Shown in pieces: positions 43,358 to 54,458 of a stretch of 59,057 nucleotides of DNA (position 1 is the stretch's first letter; each line of letters begins with the position of its first letter). Source of the stretch: Dimargaris cristalligena (taxonomy: Eukaryota > Kickxellomycota > Dimargaritomycetes > Dimargaritales > Dimargaritaceae). The stretch lies in assembly GCA_027576995.1 (NCBI GenBank), contig JANBQC010000105.1, forward strand, positions 1 through 59,057. The letters are read 5' to 3'. Position numbers and translations under genes: made by a program. The notes below the pieces were generated by a model. The model ran no database searches. It had not been told where the DNA came from and worked only from the letters and a program-made list of their open reading frames with translations.

Positions 43358-46300
43358 ATGGAGTACCTCAATTCCTACCATTCGTCGTCCACCCCAGACC
43401 CCTCAAACCCCTCTCCACCCGCCCATGCCCGGCCCACTCTCACATTCTCCCAGGTCGTCCATTACCTCCAGTCCGAATGGCGCCGCTTCGACCTGGATCG
43501 CAACGAATGGGACTATGAGCGTCAAGAATTCGAAACCAAAATTCATCGCCTAGAGAAGGACCGCGAGGTTCGGGACCAGACCATCGAGAGCCTCACCGCC
43601 CAGCTCCGTAAATTAGAACAGCAACTCCAACCCAAATCGAGTGGACGGCATAGTCGCAGTGGTAGCAGTGCAATGAAACCCATCACTAAAATATCGAAAT
43701 CCATATTTAAGCAGCGGTCGTCGATTGGTAGTGACTTGGACTCGGCTGCCTCAGTCGGTGACGGAGGAGGTGGTGGTGGTGAAGGGTCGCCTGATATGCC
43801 GGCTAAAGATATTGATGGAATGGCTGAAATGTCACCGGCACCGGCCGTGGCTGACTCCCCGCCATCGCTTAAAAGTTTTCAACTCCGCCTGGAACACGCC
43901 CGCGAGTGTCTTATTGAAGCCCAGCCCCCCGCCACCGACTTTAATATCGTCAAAGACTTGGTGCACCACCATGTTATGGCGGTCGAACGGATTGCGTGGC
44001 AAATGTATTCGGTGCCCATACGCGTCATCGGCGGTTCCAGCGGCAACACTTCTGTCCCTAGTCCCGGCATGATCCCCCTAGCCCCTCGTGATCGCCTTCA
44101 ACCCACTGATCCAGTGCGACTTCCGCCACCTCCGCCGTCACCATCGACTCTAGCCCCGGTCCCTACGTCAGAACCAATCCCTTCGGTCCCTATGCTTAAT
44201 GGTGCCGCCACTGATCGGAACATGGCGACCACCATAAATGGATTGGCCCCTGCCCGCGGCGATAATGGTCTGGTGACTGAACATAGACCGACGATGATTG
44301 CAGCCGATGATGACGTAGGAGAGGAGCTATCTTTGAATGCGGATGGCCCCGACCCCGACCGGTTTTCCGAATTGCCCGGAGCTCCGATCAACCCAGATAT
44401 GGACCCCTATGCCGACGAAGCGAGGGAAGAGGTGTACGAAGAAAGTAATGGGATTTGTCCTGTCGAGCAGATTGCGGAAACCCCCGGTCATCTAAACCCT
44501 CAGCCCCATGGAGGCACGTACTCGGTCCGGTCGGCGGCGGATTCACCCGTTACTATGGCGTTGGGTATGGTAGGTGGTGGTGGTGCAACTTCCGCCACAT
44601 TGCCCTCCCGGATGCATAGTAGTAAAGTGGCCCAGGCCCTAACTGCCTCAGTCATCCCCGAAATGCCCTACTCCCAGGATACGTTATCCTACGCCCAGAA
44701 TCGCGGAAAACGGCGGGCCACTGTGCTACCAACTGACCCGAACGGACCCCACCACCCCTCCCAATTGCCACTATCATCGTCTCCAGCAGCCGCTACCCCG
44801 GGAAACCCTACTAAACCAACGACTTCCACAGCCGCCGCCAAAATGTCCGCCCGCCTCACTAAGTCGCTCTACGCCGTTCGTAACCGTAAATCAACGGATT
44901 CCCAAGATTCCCTGAGCGAAACTGACTCCATTGGTACCGATGGGTCAGTGTCCCGCCGGTCCGTATCATCCATGAAACGGCTCATGTCTAAGCTTATCCC
45001 GGGTCCCTTGCAGTCGCGGACCATCAGTGGTATCTCGACAGCCTTGCATACATCCCAATCCGCCCCAGCCTTGGTTGCCGGAGTGGGGGTGAGCCAGCGG
45101 CGGTCTACCTCGTTCACACCCGGAATGAACCAAACACTATTGCCGTCACCGTCGACAAGATCCTTGACCGCTCCAGGTGTGCCGCAGCGCCGATCGGAAT
45201 CGGAGGGGCTTAGCACCATTGCTACCTCTAGCCATAGTATGGTTGAGCAGTCGGAGTTGGCGGCCATATCGGTTGCTTATGGCGATGATTCGTTGAGTCG
45301 GCCTTTGTCACCCGACGAGTTTGTTGACGCTTCGGTCGCTATTGCCCCTACCAACCATGGTGATAATTCGGATACCGCCACTGATTCCCTCCTACTGTCA
45401 TCCACAATGAAACCCCGGTCATCGTTATCACCAGCTTGGGACTTGACTACTTCCTCCACGGAAACTGATCCAGGGCCCCACCAGCCCTCTGGTCACCCGG
45501 CTCATCAATTGCGCTCTTCATCAACATCGAACCAGCGGAGCTCCCCGCGGTCAGCCCACCACCCTTCCAGTGCCCATCGGGTTAGTACCTCGCCGCCCGG
45601 GGCCAATGGGTCCAAGCTGCCTGGCCTAACCCCCAATTCCCCCACCACCATGGTCCTAACTTCAGCGTCGTCCCCTACCCGCCCCCTAATTAATGGCGGG
45701 GAACCCATCGATCATACCAACCACCGATCCACACGGACCGATGCTCGGAACTTCCCCATGTGGAAAATGCACAGCGCTATGTACGGCCACTTGGATCCCA
45801 TTCGTGCCATTGATATCGATCCCGAAAGTTTACTGGTGGTGACGGGGTCGGACGACGGGCTGATCAAGCTCTGGGATTTGAACAAGGCCCGCTCTTCCCA
45901 TAAATCCCAGCGACGGTCCGGCAGTGATTACACCTCCCTCTACAATCTCCGCGGCTCGATCCACCGGGTCACGGCAGTGGCCTATTCCCCTAAGCAGCGC
46001 CGCTGTTTCGCGGGGAGTTCGGATGGTCGCGTGCGCGTATGGGATCTACCACTCGATGTCCACCAGCCCGGCTCGTCCTCGCTCAATTTTAGTGAACAGA
46101 AAATGGACGAGCACCAAAACGTGGTCTGGGAAATTGCCCTGCACCCCCAAGATCCCCATGCCATGGCAACCATCTCGGCGGACGGTACTTGCCGGCTCTG
46201 GAACACCCGGGATATCACAGAGGCGTCCCTGCACCAATTCCTGTACCTGTTACCGGGAAGCGACGCCCAATCCAGCGATACTAATGGCGACGCTGCTTTA

Positions 46301-46834
46301 CCGCCATCGGCGGCAGCGGAGGGCAGCTTAGCCATTCCCACTTCGGTTACCTTCCCCGCGTCGAATCCCCACCAACTTCTGGTCGGCTACGAAAACACCC
46401 ATATCCGGGTGTACGACACAATCCATGGCACCTGTGCTCTCCAAATGGCACTGGACCCGGCCAACGGGTATTCCCGGGCCAAAATCAACAAACTCACGGT
46501 CTACCCCTCCGATTCCCTCCTGGTTGCCGCGCTGGAAGACCAAACACTCCGCTTCCTTGATTTACGCTCGGGTAAGCAAATCGGTCTGGTACACGCTCAC
46601 CTTGAGGCCGTGACCACTGTTGATGTAGACTATACGGGATACTGTACGGTGTCGGCCAGTACGGACTGCACTCTCCGGTGGTGGGATCGCCGAACGTTTA
46701 ACTGTGTCTACCACCAGGAGGCCCACCGCCTGAAAAATGACGAGGGTATTGTGAGTATGCGCGCGCATCCCAGGCGGCCGTGGGTATTGACGGGCGGTGC
46801 GGACGCGGTGGTGAAGGTCTTTACGGCCGGTTAG
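43358..46834 (+). CDS. striatin-family STRIPAK scaffold (WD40)
   Basis: The protein has 1158 residues from ATG 43358, the first in-frame ATG; the frame is open further 5' through a GT microsatellite. The N terminus carries the striatin hallmark LTFSQVVHYLQSEWRRFDLD followed by a coiled coil to about residue 95. A second short helical block (FQLRLEHARECLIEAQP) follows at about residue 175. A very long Ser/Pro/Thr-rich disordered middle reaches to about residue 800. The C terminus is a seven-bladed WD40 propeller, with blades marked by GSDDGLIKLWDL, GSSDGRVRVWDL, SADGTCRLWNT, YENTHIRVYDT, EDQTLRFLDLRSG, STDCTLRWWDRR and GADAVVKVFTAG. Homologues (striatin, Neurospora/Sordaria PRO11, yeast Far8) hold the PP2A-containing STRIPAK complex together, controlling hyphal fusion, development or cell-cycle re-entry. 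The middle linker is longer than in most family members I know of. No intron is seen. Confidence 0.93.
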   Translation: MEYLNSYHSSSTPDPSNPSPPAHARPTLTFSQVVHYLQSEWRRFDLDRNEWDYERQEFETKIHRLEKDREVRDQTIESLTAQLRKLEQQLQPKSSGRHSRSGSSAMKPITKISKSIFKQRSSIGSDLDSAASVGDGGGGGGEGSPDMPAKDIDGMAEMSPAPAVADSPPSLKSFQLRLEHARECLIEAQPPATDFNIVKDLVHHHVMAVERIAWQMYSVPIRVIGGSSGNTSVPSPGMIPLAPRDRLQPTDPVRLPPPPPSPSTLAPVPTSEPIPSVPMLNGAATDRNMATTINGLAPARGDNGLVTEHRPTMIAADDDVGEELSLNADGPDPDRFSELPGAPINPDMDPYADEAREEVYEESNGICPVEQIAETPGHLNPQPHGGTYSVRSAADSPVTMALGMVGGGGATSATLPSRMHSSKVAQALTASVIPEMPYSQDTLSYAQNRGKRRATVLPTDPNGPHHPSQLPLSSSPAAATPGNPTKPTTSTAAAKMSARLTKSLYAVRNRKSTDSQDSLSETDSIGTDGSVSRRSVSSMKRLMSKLIPGPLQSRTISGISTALHTSQSAPALVAGVGVSQRRSTSFTPGMNQTLLPSPSTRSLTAPGVPQRRSESEGLSTIATSSHSMVEQSELAAISVAYGDDSLSRPLSPDEFVDASVAIAPTNHGDNSDTATDSLLLSSTMKPRSSLSPAWDLTTSSTETDPGPHQPSGHPAHQLRSSSTSNQRSSPRSAHHPSSAHRVSTSPPGANGSKLPGLTPNSPTTMVLTSASSPTRPLINGGEPIDHTNHRSTRTDARNFPMWKMHSAMYGHLDPIRAIDIDPESLLVVTGSDDGLIKLWDLNKARSSHKSQRRSGSDYTSLYNLRGSIHRVTAVAYSPKQRRCFAGSSDGRVRVWDLPLDVHQPGSSSLNFSEQKMDEHQNVVWEIALHPQDPHAMATISADGTCRLWNTRDITEASLHQFLYLLPGSDAQSSDTNGDAALPPSAAAEGSLAIPTSVTFPASNPHQLLVGYENTHIRVYDTIHGTCALQMALDPANGYSRAKINKLTVYPSDSLLVAALEDQTLRFLDLRSGKQIGLVHAHLEAVTTVDVDYTGYCTVSASTDCTLRWWDRRTFNCVYHQEAHRLKNDEGIVSMRAHPRRPWVLTGGADAVVKVFTAG

Positions 46835-47051
46835 ATGGGTGGGAATATTAAGTGCAGGAGGAGTGCTTTTTGCTCCCCTCTTCCTATCCGAATCTTTTTA
46901 TCACTGTCATTATTATCATTCTCATTTTCATACCCATCCACCCTCTTTACGACCCTGGTATTTCCCATTTATCATTGATGGTTTATAGTTATGGTGGTTG
47001 TTATTGGGTGAGGCGGTCGACTCGACTGCTTCCCATACTCTTCTTCACATT

Positions 47052-47083
<32 letters not shown>

Positions 47084-50053
47084 CTAAGTCCTACTTTATT
47101 GCGGTTTGCATTAGTCATGTTGCACTGTAGACTACTTTCAATCTCCCCTTTCGTACACCTACATACCCACCTATTACTATTCGTAATTATCTATTTATAT
47201 ATATAATCTTGTATAGAAATCATATTTGGTCTTGACGCATGCGCACACCAACTTCATTTCCTCATGACTATTAAATTGTACTCTTTAGTTAGAGACCTTT
47301 GTTGCTTTTTATTTTCTTGTATTTTGTACCCTGGTTTGTATATTTAGAGCATATTCATACCATTTTCGTCTTGTATAGCGGTTGGGATGATAAGGGGTCC
47401 TTAATTACTGTTCGTGTGGGGATCTGTGTAACCCGTGCTTGGGCCTCTATATACACACACGTATATATACTCCTCCCGCCCATCCATAATGAAAAGAGAT
47501 GACTCTCTTGACATTGTAAGTAGTCGCTAATCGGTGGATTGGATGCGATTATTACGGTTTAAAGTTCATGCACGGGCCTTTATTTCTTGTACATCCATAT
47601 TTAAACCCAAACTGCCCCAACATCTCCCTCCGTATATGGTGTTATACCGTGTTAATTGTATACGTTTACTACATTTAGGTGTATCCAGTAAAATGGACCA
47701 ATGTGATAAGAAGGGGCAGGTGGAGGTACTTTGAGAAACCACTACCAACTTGGGTGACGATGGAAATGGTGGATAGTAATGCTGGCATCAACTATTTTGG
47801 AGTTGGCCACTATCCACCAGATTTTTGAGCTCTTTCTCAATCCCCTTCTCCCAATGCTTAGTTCGTGCACCAGATTTAAGTGACTGTGTAACGTCTGGTC
47901 TATGCAGCGTAGGTCGCTAGAACTGGCGAATAGGGCGAGCCGTGAAGGGGAGAAGAAAGGAGGGGTGTATAGGGGGATGCGAGGATGTGTGTGTGCGTGG
48001 ATGATTTGTCTCGCATTGTGTAAGGTCGAGCAGTTCGAAATTGAATGGGACCAAGGTGTTGGAACCTTGCTATTTCATGGTCACCGGGGTCTTCAATTTC
48101 ATTGTTTGGCGGTATGCTGATAATGGCCAGCCCAGACTAGACTCTCTCTCCTCCTATCTCTGCCAAAAAAGGCCATTCCTAACCGTCTTTATCTCGTCTT
48201 CTCTATTTCTTTCCAATGACTATATGTCCCTAGGCATCCTCAACCGCGGTTAGTTGGAACTACGGATGCGTAATGCGGACAAGATGAAATTGGAAGGCCT
48301 GGTGAACTCGGCTAGAGCGTGAATTCGTTCTCCCTCGGTCGGGGTCTTTCGCTTTTGCGAAACGAAGTGCCTGGTGCACAGCCTCTATTGTTTTTTTTAT
48401 GCCCTCAATTGTAGATGTATGATGGTAAGGTGAAATTGACCATTCGACATTATTGGCATGTCTAACCATCTCTGCATTTGCTCAATAATACACACGGCAA
48501 GCTTGTAATTGGAATTAAGGATAATGTTGTGACGAACCCTAGACGCATAGTCATCGAATCAGCTTATAATCACCTTTTCAGTTAGTATCGAACAGCTAGA
48601 CGCTAGGGTGGGCATGATGGGGTGAAGCAGAGGGGATGCGGGAGGGGGGAAGAGAAGTGGAGAGAAGGGGGAAACATGGGATGGGGAATACGGGCGGTCG
48701 ATACTTCCCTATTATCATTTCAACTTCCCTATGATTATTTCGTATTCTAGTTTCCCTGTCCGTTTGCGCCTTACTTTTTTACTCCTAGCCCCATAACGCG
48801 GGCTTTATCGCCTATGCGAACACACTAATATGAACGATTATCTTGGTGACCCTTTGTATTGCTTTAAAAGTTTCGCGATTCTCCGTTCGTTTCACCACTA
48901 CTCCCTCCGCCGTATTCCTCCATTCGCCTATTCTCTACTACTCCCCTTCCCTATGTTCTTCACCCTCTTTCTCCGTCGTTCGTTCTCTTGGGGTGGACAC
49001 CGTCCCTATTAGCCCGCCCTTCCGATTAACCGCTCCCCATCATGTCGGACTACAGCTATAGACGGTGTTGGACATATAAAGACGTACCACGCTGCACCGC
49101 TTTACTAACATTACCGCCGATAGTATCCAAAGCCCATCACGAGAATATCAGTCTCGCTAGTTTCTACCATAATTTCCTGATATACATACATTTGCACACA
49201 TATCCCCAGGCCATTTGTTCATTTCAATCCGCTAACTGCTTTCCAACTAACCGGATTTTTTTTTAAATAGATATATTACAGGCTACATTGTAACCACTTT
49301 ACTTGGTTGTTGCCCTTGCCATTTTCCACCATATCCAATCAACTTTGCAGTGATTATTTCTGAGCTATCCCTTTAGTTTAAGATTAGTCACTTCGGCTTC
49401 CAAATAAAGTGTTTTTTTTTGGACTCTATCTTTAATTCCGCCTTCTTGTCTCGTCTACTTAAGTTTAACCATTATCCTATTCGACATTCACGGTTATAAT
49501 ATATTGATTTTCTTATCCGCGATTAGTAGCCATCTCCTGATTGCGCTCTCCCTAATATCCATTAATTAATCCAACGCAGCCCAAATTGCAGCAGAGCCTT
49601 GTACTATACTCCGCCCCATCCAGCCTTGCATATCCATTAAGGAGTAAGTCCGTGCGTGACCGCTTTGGTGCATGTAACAACCCCCCCCTTCTGTCTCTGT
49701 AATCATCGGTAGCCTCATCTGGCGTCCCGACTCTATTGTACTCTTCTGGTAGCCACTCCCTGTGAGGTTACCGAACCCTGCCCCGGGTGTCAGTGGAGGA
49801 GTGAACCAGGATGGTGGCTGTTAAAAGCCCAGTTACAAAACACTGCGCCCCATCTCTCTTTTGATAAATATATACGTTTATATATTTATATATTTCCACC
49901 GACTCCACCCAATTGGCATTCCCTTATCAAAATGCCCAAAGGTACTAAACAATGGTATTATGTCTTTATTTGCCCCCTTACCGTGTCTTTTATCCACTCA
50001 CACATCCTTAGCCACTTAATACCCATTTCATCCACCATTCGGATTTCCTGGGA
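46835..50053. other. long intergenic region
   Basis: About 3.2 kb without a supported gene. It contains a (TA)n run at 47051-47073, an 11-bp inverted repeat (47767-47777 and 47809-47819) and many low-complexity frames. A 69-codon minus-strand frame (48260-48469, starting MVRHANNVEW) has an amphipathic helix-like middle (IEGIKKTIEAVHQALRFA) but no promoter or homologue. It is mentioned only as a candidate. Confidence 0.4.
47767..47819. repeat. short inverted repeat
   Basis: TGGTGGATAGT at 47767 and its exact complement ACTATCCACCA at 47809, with a 31-base loop. An outer pair, TTGAGAAA near 47731 and TTTCTCAA near 47833, is arranged symmetrically around it. No coding role is evident. Confidence 0.5.
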
Positions 50054-50330
50054 ATGATCGAAGTTCGGAAATCGTACCATTCTATAGCGTGTCAATCCCC
50101 CTTCCCCCAGCCGCCGTATTCCTTATTCCATATTCAGGTAAGTTGGTGGATTCCGCGTGTATGGTAAGCCGCCTTGTCGGTAGGGTTTTGAAGGACTTCC
50201 GTCGACTTTGTGGCCTAGCCCACCTTCCTCTCCGCTGACTTTTCTTTGTGCCCCGGTGTAGTGGATACGAACTTTACCTGTCAAATGTACCAATGGCTGT
50301 ATTTTTCAGTTGGATATGGCAATTCAATAA
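50054..50330 (+). other. candidate spliced leader or micro-ORF upstream of the Myb/SANT gene
   Basis: A well-formed intron (50138-50261) has donor ATTCAG|GTAAGT, a CTGAC branch motif and the acceptor CCGGTGTAG. A frame from ATG 50054 stays open across the splice and would encode 50 residues. An AT-rich TATA-like tract lies at 49865-49893. The intron is more convincing than the peptide. It may belong to the leader of the transcription-factor gene starting at 51246, about 1 kb downstream. Confidence 0.3.
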
Positions 50331-51245
50331 CCAGGGGTTTCTATGACTGGGCTCCACATTGTACTTCCATAATCTACCGGTATACTAAAGAAAACGGTTC
50401 TCTCTTCTATGTTGTTATCGTTGTCTTTTTATTTCTCCTAACTTAATTCTAGGTTAATTATTATTTAAACCCTCCCAGCTAGCCTTGCCATATTCCGAAA
50501 AGTTCGTTAATTCACCAGCAACTTACCCTCCGATTCTTCGGTCTGTTCGAGTTCTGTATCTTATCCGATTTTCAGCGCTACCCAACCCTATTATTCAAGC
50601 CCCGTTTTCCTTTTCTTACATCCACACACCTGCACCAGCTCATTTTCGCTTATTCAGCTATACTCCGGTACTTTATTCTATATACCTATCATTGATAATC
50701 CCGTTTTTTATTACCCTATTTTGGGGTAATTCTCTATTTTATTTTTCGGTTCAACCTGCTACTTTGAAATACCTTAGAGAACTATCTAGGTACCGCAGAG
50801 CTCTCCACCTTCACTTATTTGTTTACTGCCAGTCAGAAGACCGATTGCAGCTTAAATTGCTAGCCGTACTAGGGAGCAATTCATTTATACCCTATTTATT
50901 GGTCGACCATTGTTTTATTTTGGTGGGAGTAAGAACGGCAAACCGAAGCGCACGTACATACTTACCCAACAACAACCCCTCCTCCTCCTTACACACACAC
51001 CCATTTAGAGCCTAGATATTATTCTGGAATTTCGAGTGGTTGTGCCTACTGTATTCTTCGGCACCCCTTGCTAAAACACGTCGTAGCCTTACTTTCCCAT
51101 ACCGCGTTTCTTCCAGGGCAATTCTGGAAGATATATATCCGTCCACGTTTGTAGATACCCACACCTACCCATACCTACCCGCACACCCACCCATTCACCC
51201 AGAAATACTTATATATATATATAGTCGAGATTATCCCAGGGCACC

Positions 51246-54200
51246 ATGTCGCACTCTCCCCAGGCCTCTCTCCGGCTATCTATTTCTGGCCCCATGTCGC
51301 TGTCCGCCTCTGCCAGTCCCAAAACCTACAGTCGGCCCTTACAAGAACTGCCTTTCCCCAAGCACCCCCGTAATCACATCCAACCGCACCACCACCACCA
51401 GAAACACCATCCCCTTCAGAATCATCAATACCGTCATTTCCGACATAGTCCCTACCAACACCAACGCTCGGTGTCGTCCTCCCCCCGTTTGCAGACGTCG
51501 TCTCGGTCATCACCGCCGTCATCGGTGTCCTCATCTTCTACGCACATTGGTCACCGTTCTTATCCCGCAGACAAAAACGGGATTTCCGGATCCTCCTCCC
51601 CTACCAATACTAGTCCTACTCCTCCTCCTACCACCGCCACGGAACCGGGTCGAATGGATCCATTCGGCCTCCCTCCGAACCAGGTTGGTGTCCAGGATTC
51701 CGATGTAGATAGGGTCGGCCTACCCCCGGCCGCCCACGGCGGCAGTAACGGCTCTGACTATCGCTCCGCACCCAGCGTCCCCGGCACTTCAACCTCCACT
51801 ATAACCCCAGCGGCCTCCGTCAACACACTGGCCCACCCCACCGCAGCCCTGGTCTCAGCAGCCCACCAACACCCATACACCACCCACCACCCCAAACAAC
51901 CGCCGCCTGTGATTGAACGAGCTCGGGCGTCCCGCAGTCCCAACTGGACGTACAAAGAAAAGGAGGTTCTGCTGCGGTGTGTGCATTTTTACATGCCCCA
52001 AATCACGAACCAAGACCACCACTGGAAATTGATTGCCCAGGAAGTGTCCCAAGTGTGCCAGCGGAATTGGGAAACCGCCCAGGTTAAACAACAACTGCGG
52101 GACCTACGGAAGAAGTATAACCGGAAGTCGGCTTTGGGGTGTAAAACCCAGCCTAGCAGCCAGAGTATTATGGCGGCCGGTTTGACGGGGGAGGAGCACC
52201 CATCGGGTCATCCGGGGAGTAGCTGCGACCGGGGGGATAGTGAACCACCCCAAACCCAATCGGCACCGGGGGGTGGTAACCACCCAACCAGTTCGAATTT
52301 CGAGTTCACGTTCCTAATCCAGAAGATACTGGAGCGGGAAAATGAATTAGAGGCTAGTAGTAAACTCCCGTCTTCGGTTTCAGCTTCGGCAATGTCGTCA
52401 ACGTCAGCGTCGTCATCGACACCGTTAGGTCCATTGGAAAGGACCCTGGATTTCCGTAACGGAACTGGTCGTGCTACTCCGCCCGGGGCTAACTATCGAA
52501 TCAATGAGACTGCAACTGTGTCAACGACTATCACCGCTTCCAATACTCCCCTGCATGGTGGGCCTTCCACTACGGAAAGGACCACGTCCGTGTCCTCAAC
52601 GTCCCCTCCGGCTCCGGCATCCCAAACCACCGGTCCTCACATAGGTAGGATGGATATGGGTGATGCTGGTAGTGCACACATTGGACCAGTGTCGCAAGCT
52701 AATCCTTCGCTTCCCCTCCACCAGATTCCACGGGAGCGCACCGACCGCCCCCCTCTACAGCTGCCTCTGCCCATGGGTGGAGGCCCCGTGCGCACGGACC
52801 ATCGGAGTCGTCCCCACCATTACAGCAACTCCCATCCCCATACCCATCCCTATCAACGCCACCCATCCCAGGCCGGCTACCCCGCCGCATCCCCCGGACC
52901 CTACCGGGCCCCGAACGGTCGATTGGTGGGAGGTAACGATGGTAAGGGACCAGCTCCGCCGGGATTGGACTCCGAAAGGCCGCATAACAACAACAACCAC
53001 CACCACCGCCACCTGGGCCGCTCGCAGCATCAACCTTATTATTATACGCCCTATCCACCGCCACCCTCCCTTCGTGAGCGACAGTCCAAACCGGACTCGA
53101 TTTCCCCCCTTGATTTATATCACCGGTCCCCTAGTTCGGCTTGGCCACCGGGTCGGTCGGACGGGTCGCCATCGGAACCACCTCATCACCACTATCGTCA
53201 ACAACATCAACATCATCAGCAGCAGCATCGGCATCATCCTTATCAGCACCGCCCCCGTCCGTCCCAACCAGTAGGACCCCCCCCTTCATCATCATCCCAT
53301 CCCGGTGAGAACCAGCGGCCATTTACACCTCCTCCGCAGCGCCACTACCGTTCACGCCACACCAGCTATGCAGGCTCCGTATCGCCTACCCAGAGTACCC
53401 AGGTTGCAGCTCCACTACCACCTATCCAAGGCAACGATTCCGCTCGGGTACTGCCCCCTATCTACCCGGCCAATTACTACTGCTACAATGACCCCCATTC
53501 GACCCCGTCCAGCCTAACTTCCGCCAGAGCGAATGCGCTTGACGCGTACGAGGAGGGCCCGCCCCCGGTGACCATGCGGCGGGATGTTGGGAAAAAAGAA
53601 ACGGAAACAGAACCCCAAATGGAAGGCGAATGGGAAAAGGAAGGTGGGCTGAACGGCGAGAACTGCGAAACGCCTCTGTCTTACCCTCCATTTAACCGAC
53701 CTACGCCGGGATACCAAGTAAAACCCCGCACCCATCCAGTAACCTCCCGCGTCCACTCGGGACTACCTCCCGTTAATTCCTGGTCCACGACCACCCCCCG
53801 GACCCGGTCGTTCTCGTTATCTCATCTATCGGACTCCGGTCCCGACCATGGGGACCCGGCCCTTGGTTTGCTTCCAACGGGACAGGTCGCGGTTGCGGCT
53901 GGTCCAGATGGTGGTTCCGTTGGGCCCCCGTCCCGGCAAACCACGCTTAACAATACCCTGGGAACGATCGGCCAGTCAGTGACCATCCTTCTCAACCTCC
54001 AACGTGAAGCCCGGGATCACCAAAACGAACAGATCGCCTTAGCTACGGCCTTTCGGGACCAGGTCCTACACCTTCTCCAGCGTTTAGATCATTCGTTGGG
54101 AGACCCTACTTCCGCTGCCCCGACGGCAGCTATTGCCACTGCCCCAAATACTCCCACAGGTGGTGATGATGATGATGATCCTACGCATCGACATGGTTAT

Positions 54201-54458
54201 AATCCCCCGGTTGGGTGGCAACCGGAGAATATAACCGGGGAATCGGCTAGCCGAGAAGGTGGTATTAAACTGTCTAATATAGCCCCTGGTTCAATCGCCA
54301 TGGAACCGGAAACTGCCGAGCAGAGGAAGGGAATGGGCGAGGAGGGTATGGTGGATCATGTGGACTCGCCAATGACGGTAGATCAACCGGGAGTATCAAA
54401 GTACGAGAACGAGAACCATAACGAAACCGAGAACGAGGAGGAAGACGAAGACGAATAA
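51246..54458 (+). CDS. Myb/SANT-like (trihelix-type) DNA-binding protein
   Basis: The protein has 1070 residues from ATG 51246 (context CACCATGTC), with no intron apparent. A single recognisable globular region lies at about residues 230-300. Its Trp-anchored helices NWTYKEKEVLLRCVHFYMPQ, DHHWKLIAQEVSQVC and QVKQQLRDLRKKYNRKSALG match the Myb/SANT-like domain plan of trihelix-type factors. Near the C terminus (about 904-950) an amphipathic helix (SVTILLNLQREARDHQNEQI) probably mediates self-association. The tail is strongly acidic (EDEDE). Everything between is disordered, with Ser/Pro-rich and His/Gln-rich runs near 51390-51440 and 53180-53270. It is probably a nuclear transcription regulator; its targets are unknown. 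Upstream sequence from about 50480 is pyrimidine-rich. Confidence 0.75.
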   Translation: MSHSPQASLRLSISGPMSLSASASPKTYSRPLQELPFPKHPRNHIQPHHHHQKHHPLQNHQYRHFRHSPYQHQRSVSSSPRLQTSSRSSPPSSVSSSSTHIGHRSYPADKNGISGSSSPTNTSPTPPPTTATEPGRMDPFGLPPNQVGVQDSDVDRVGLPPAAHGGSNGSDYRSAPSVPGTSTSTITPAASVNTLAHPTAALVSAAHQHPYTTHHPKQPPPVIERARASRSPNWTYKEKEVLLRCVHFYMPQITNQDHHWKLIAQEVSQVCQRNWETAQVKQQLRDLRKKYNRKSALGCKTQPSSQSIMAAGLTGEEHPSGHPGSSCDRGDSEPPQTQSAPGGGNHPTSSNFEFTFLIQKILERENELEASSKLPSSVSASAMSSTSASSSTPLGPLERTLDFRNGTGRATPPGANYRINETATVSTTITASNTPLHGGPSTTERTTSVSSTSPPAPASQTTGPHIGRMDMGDAGSAHIGPVSQANPSLPLHQIPRERTDRPPLQLPLPMGGGPVRTDHRSRPHHYSNSHPHTHPYQRHPSQAGYPAASPGPYRAPNGRLVGGNDGKGPAPPGLDSERPHNNNNHHHRHLGRSQHQPYYYTPYPPPPSLRERQSKPDSISPLDLYHRSPSSAWPPGRSDGSPSEPPHHHYRQQHQHHQQQHRHHPYQHRPRPSQPVGPPPSSSSHPGENQRPFTPPPQRHYRSRHTSYAGSVSPTQSTQVAAPLPPIQGNDSARVLPPIYPANYYCYNDPHSTPSSLTSARANALDAYEEGPPPVTMRRDVGKKETETEPQMEGEWEKEGGLNGENCETPLSYPPFNRPTPGYQVKPRTHPVTSRVHSGLPPVNSWSTTTPRTRSFSLSHLSDSGPDHGDPALGLLPTGQVAVAAGPDGGSVGPPSRQTTLNNTLGTIGQSVTILLNLQREARDHQNEQIALATAFRDQVLHLLQRLDHSLGDPTSAAPTAAIATAPNTPTGGDDDDDPTHRHGYNPPVGWQPENITGESASREGGIKLSNIAPGSIAMEPETAEQRKGMGEEGMVDHVDSPMTVDQPGVSKYENENHNETENEEEDEDE

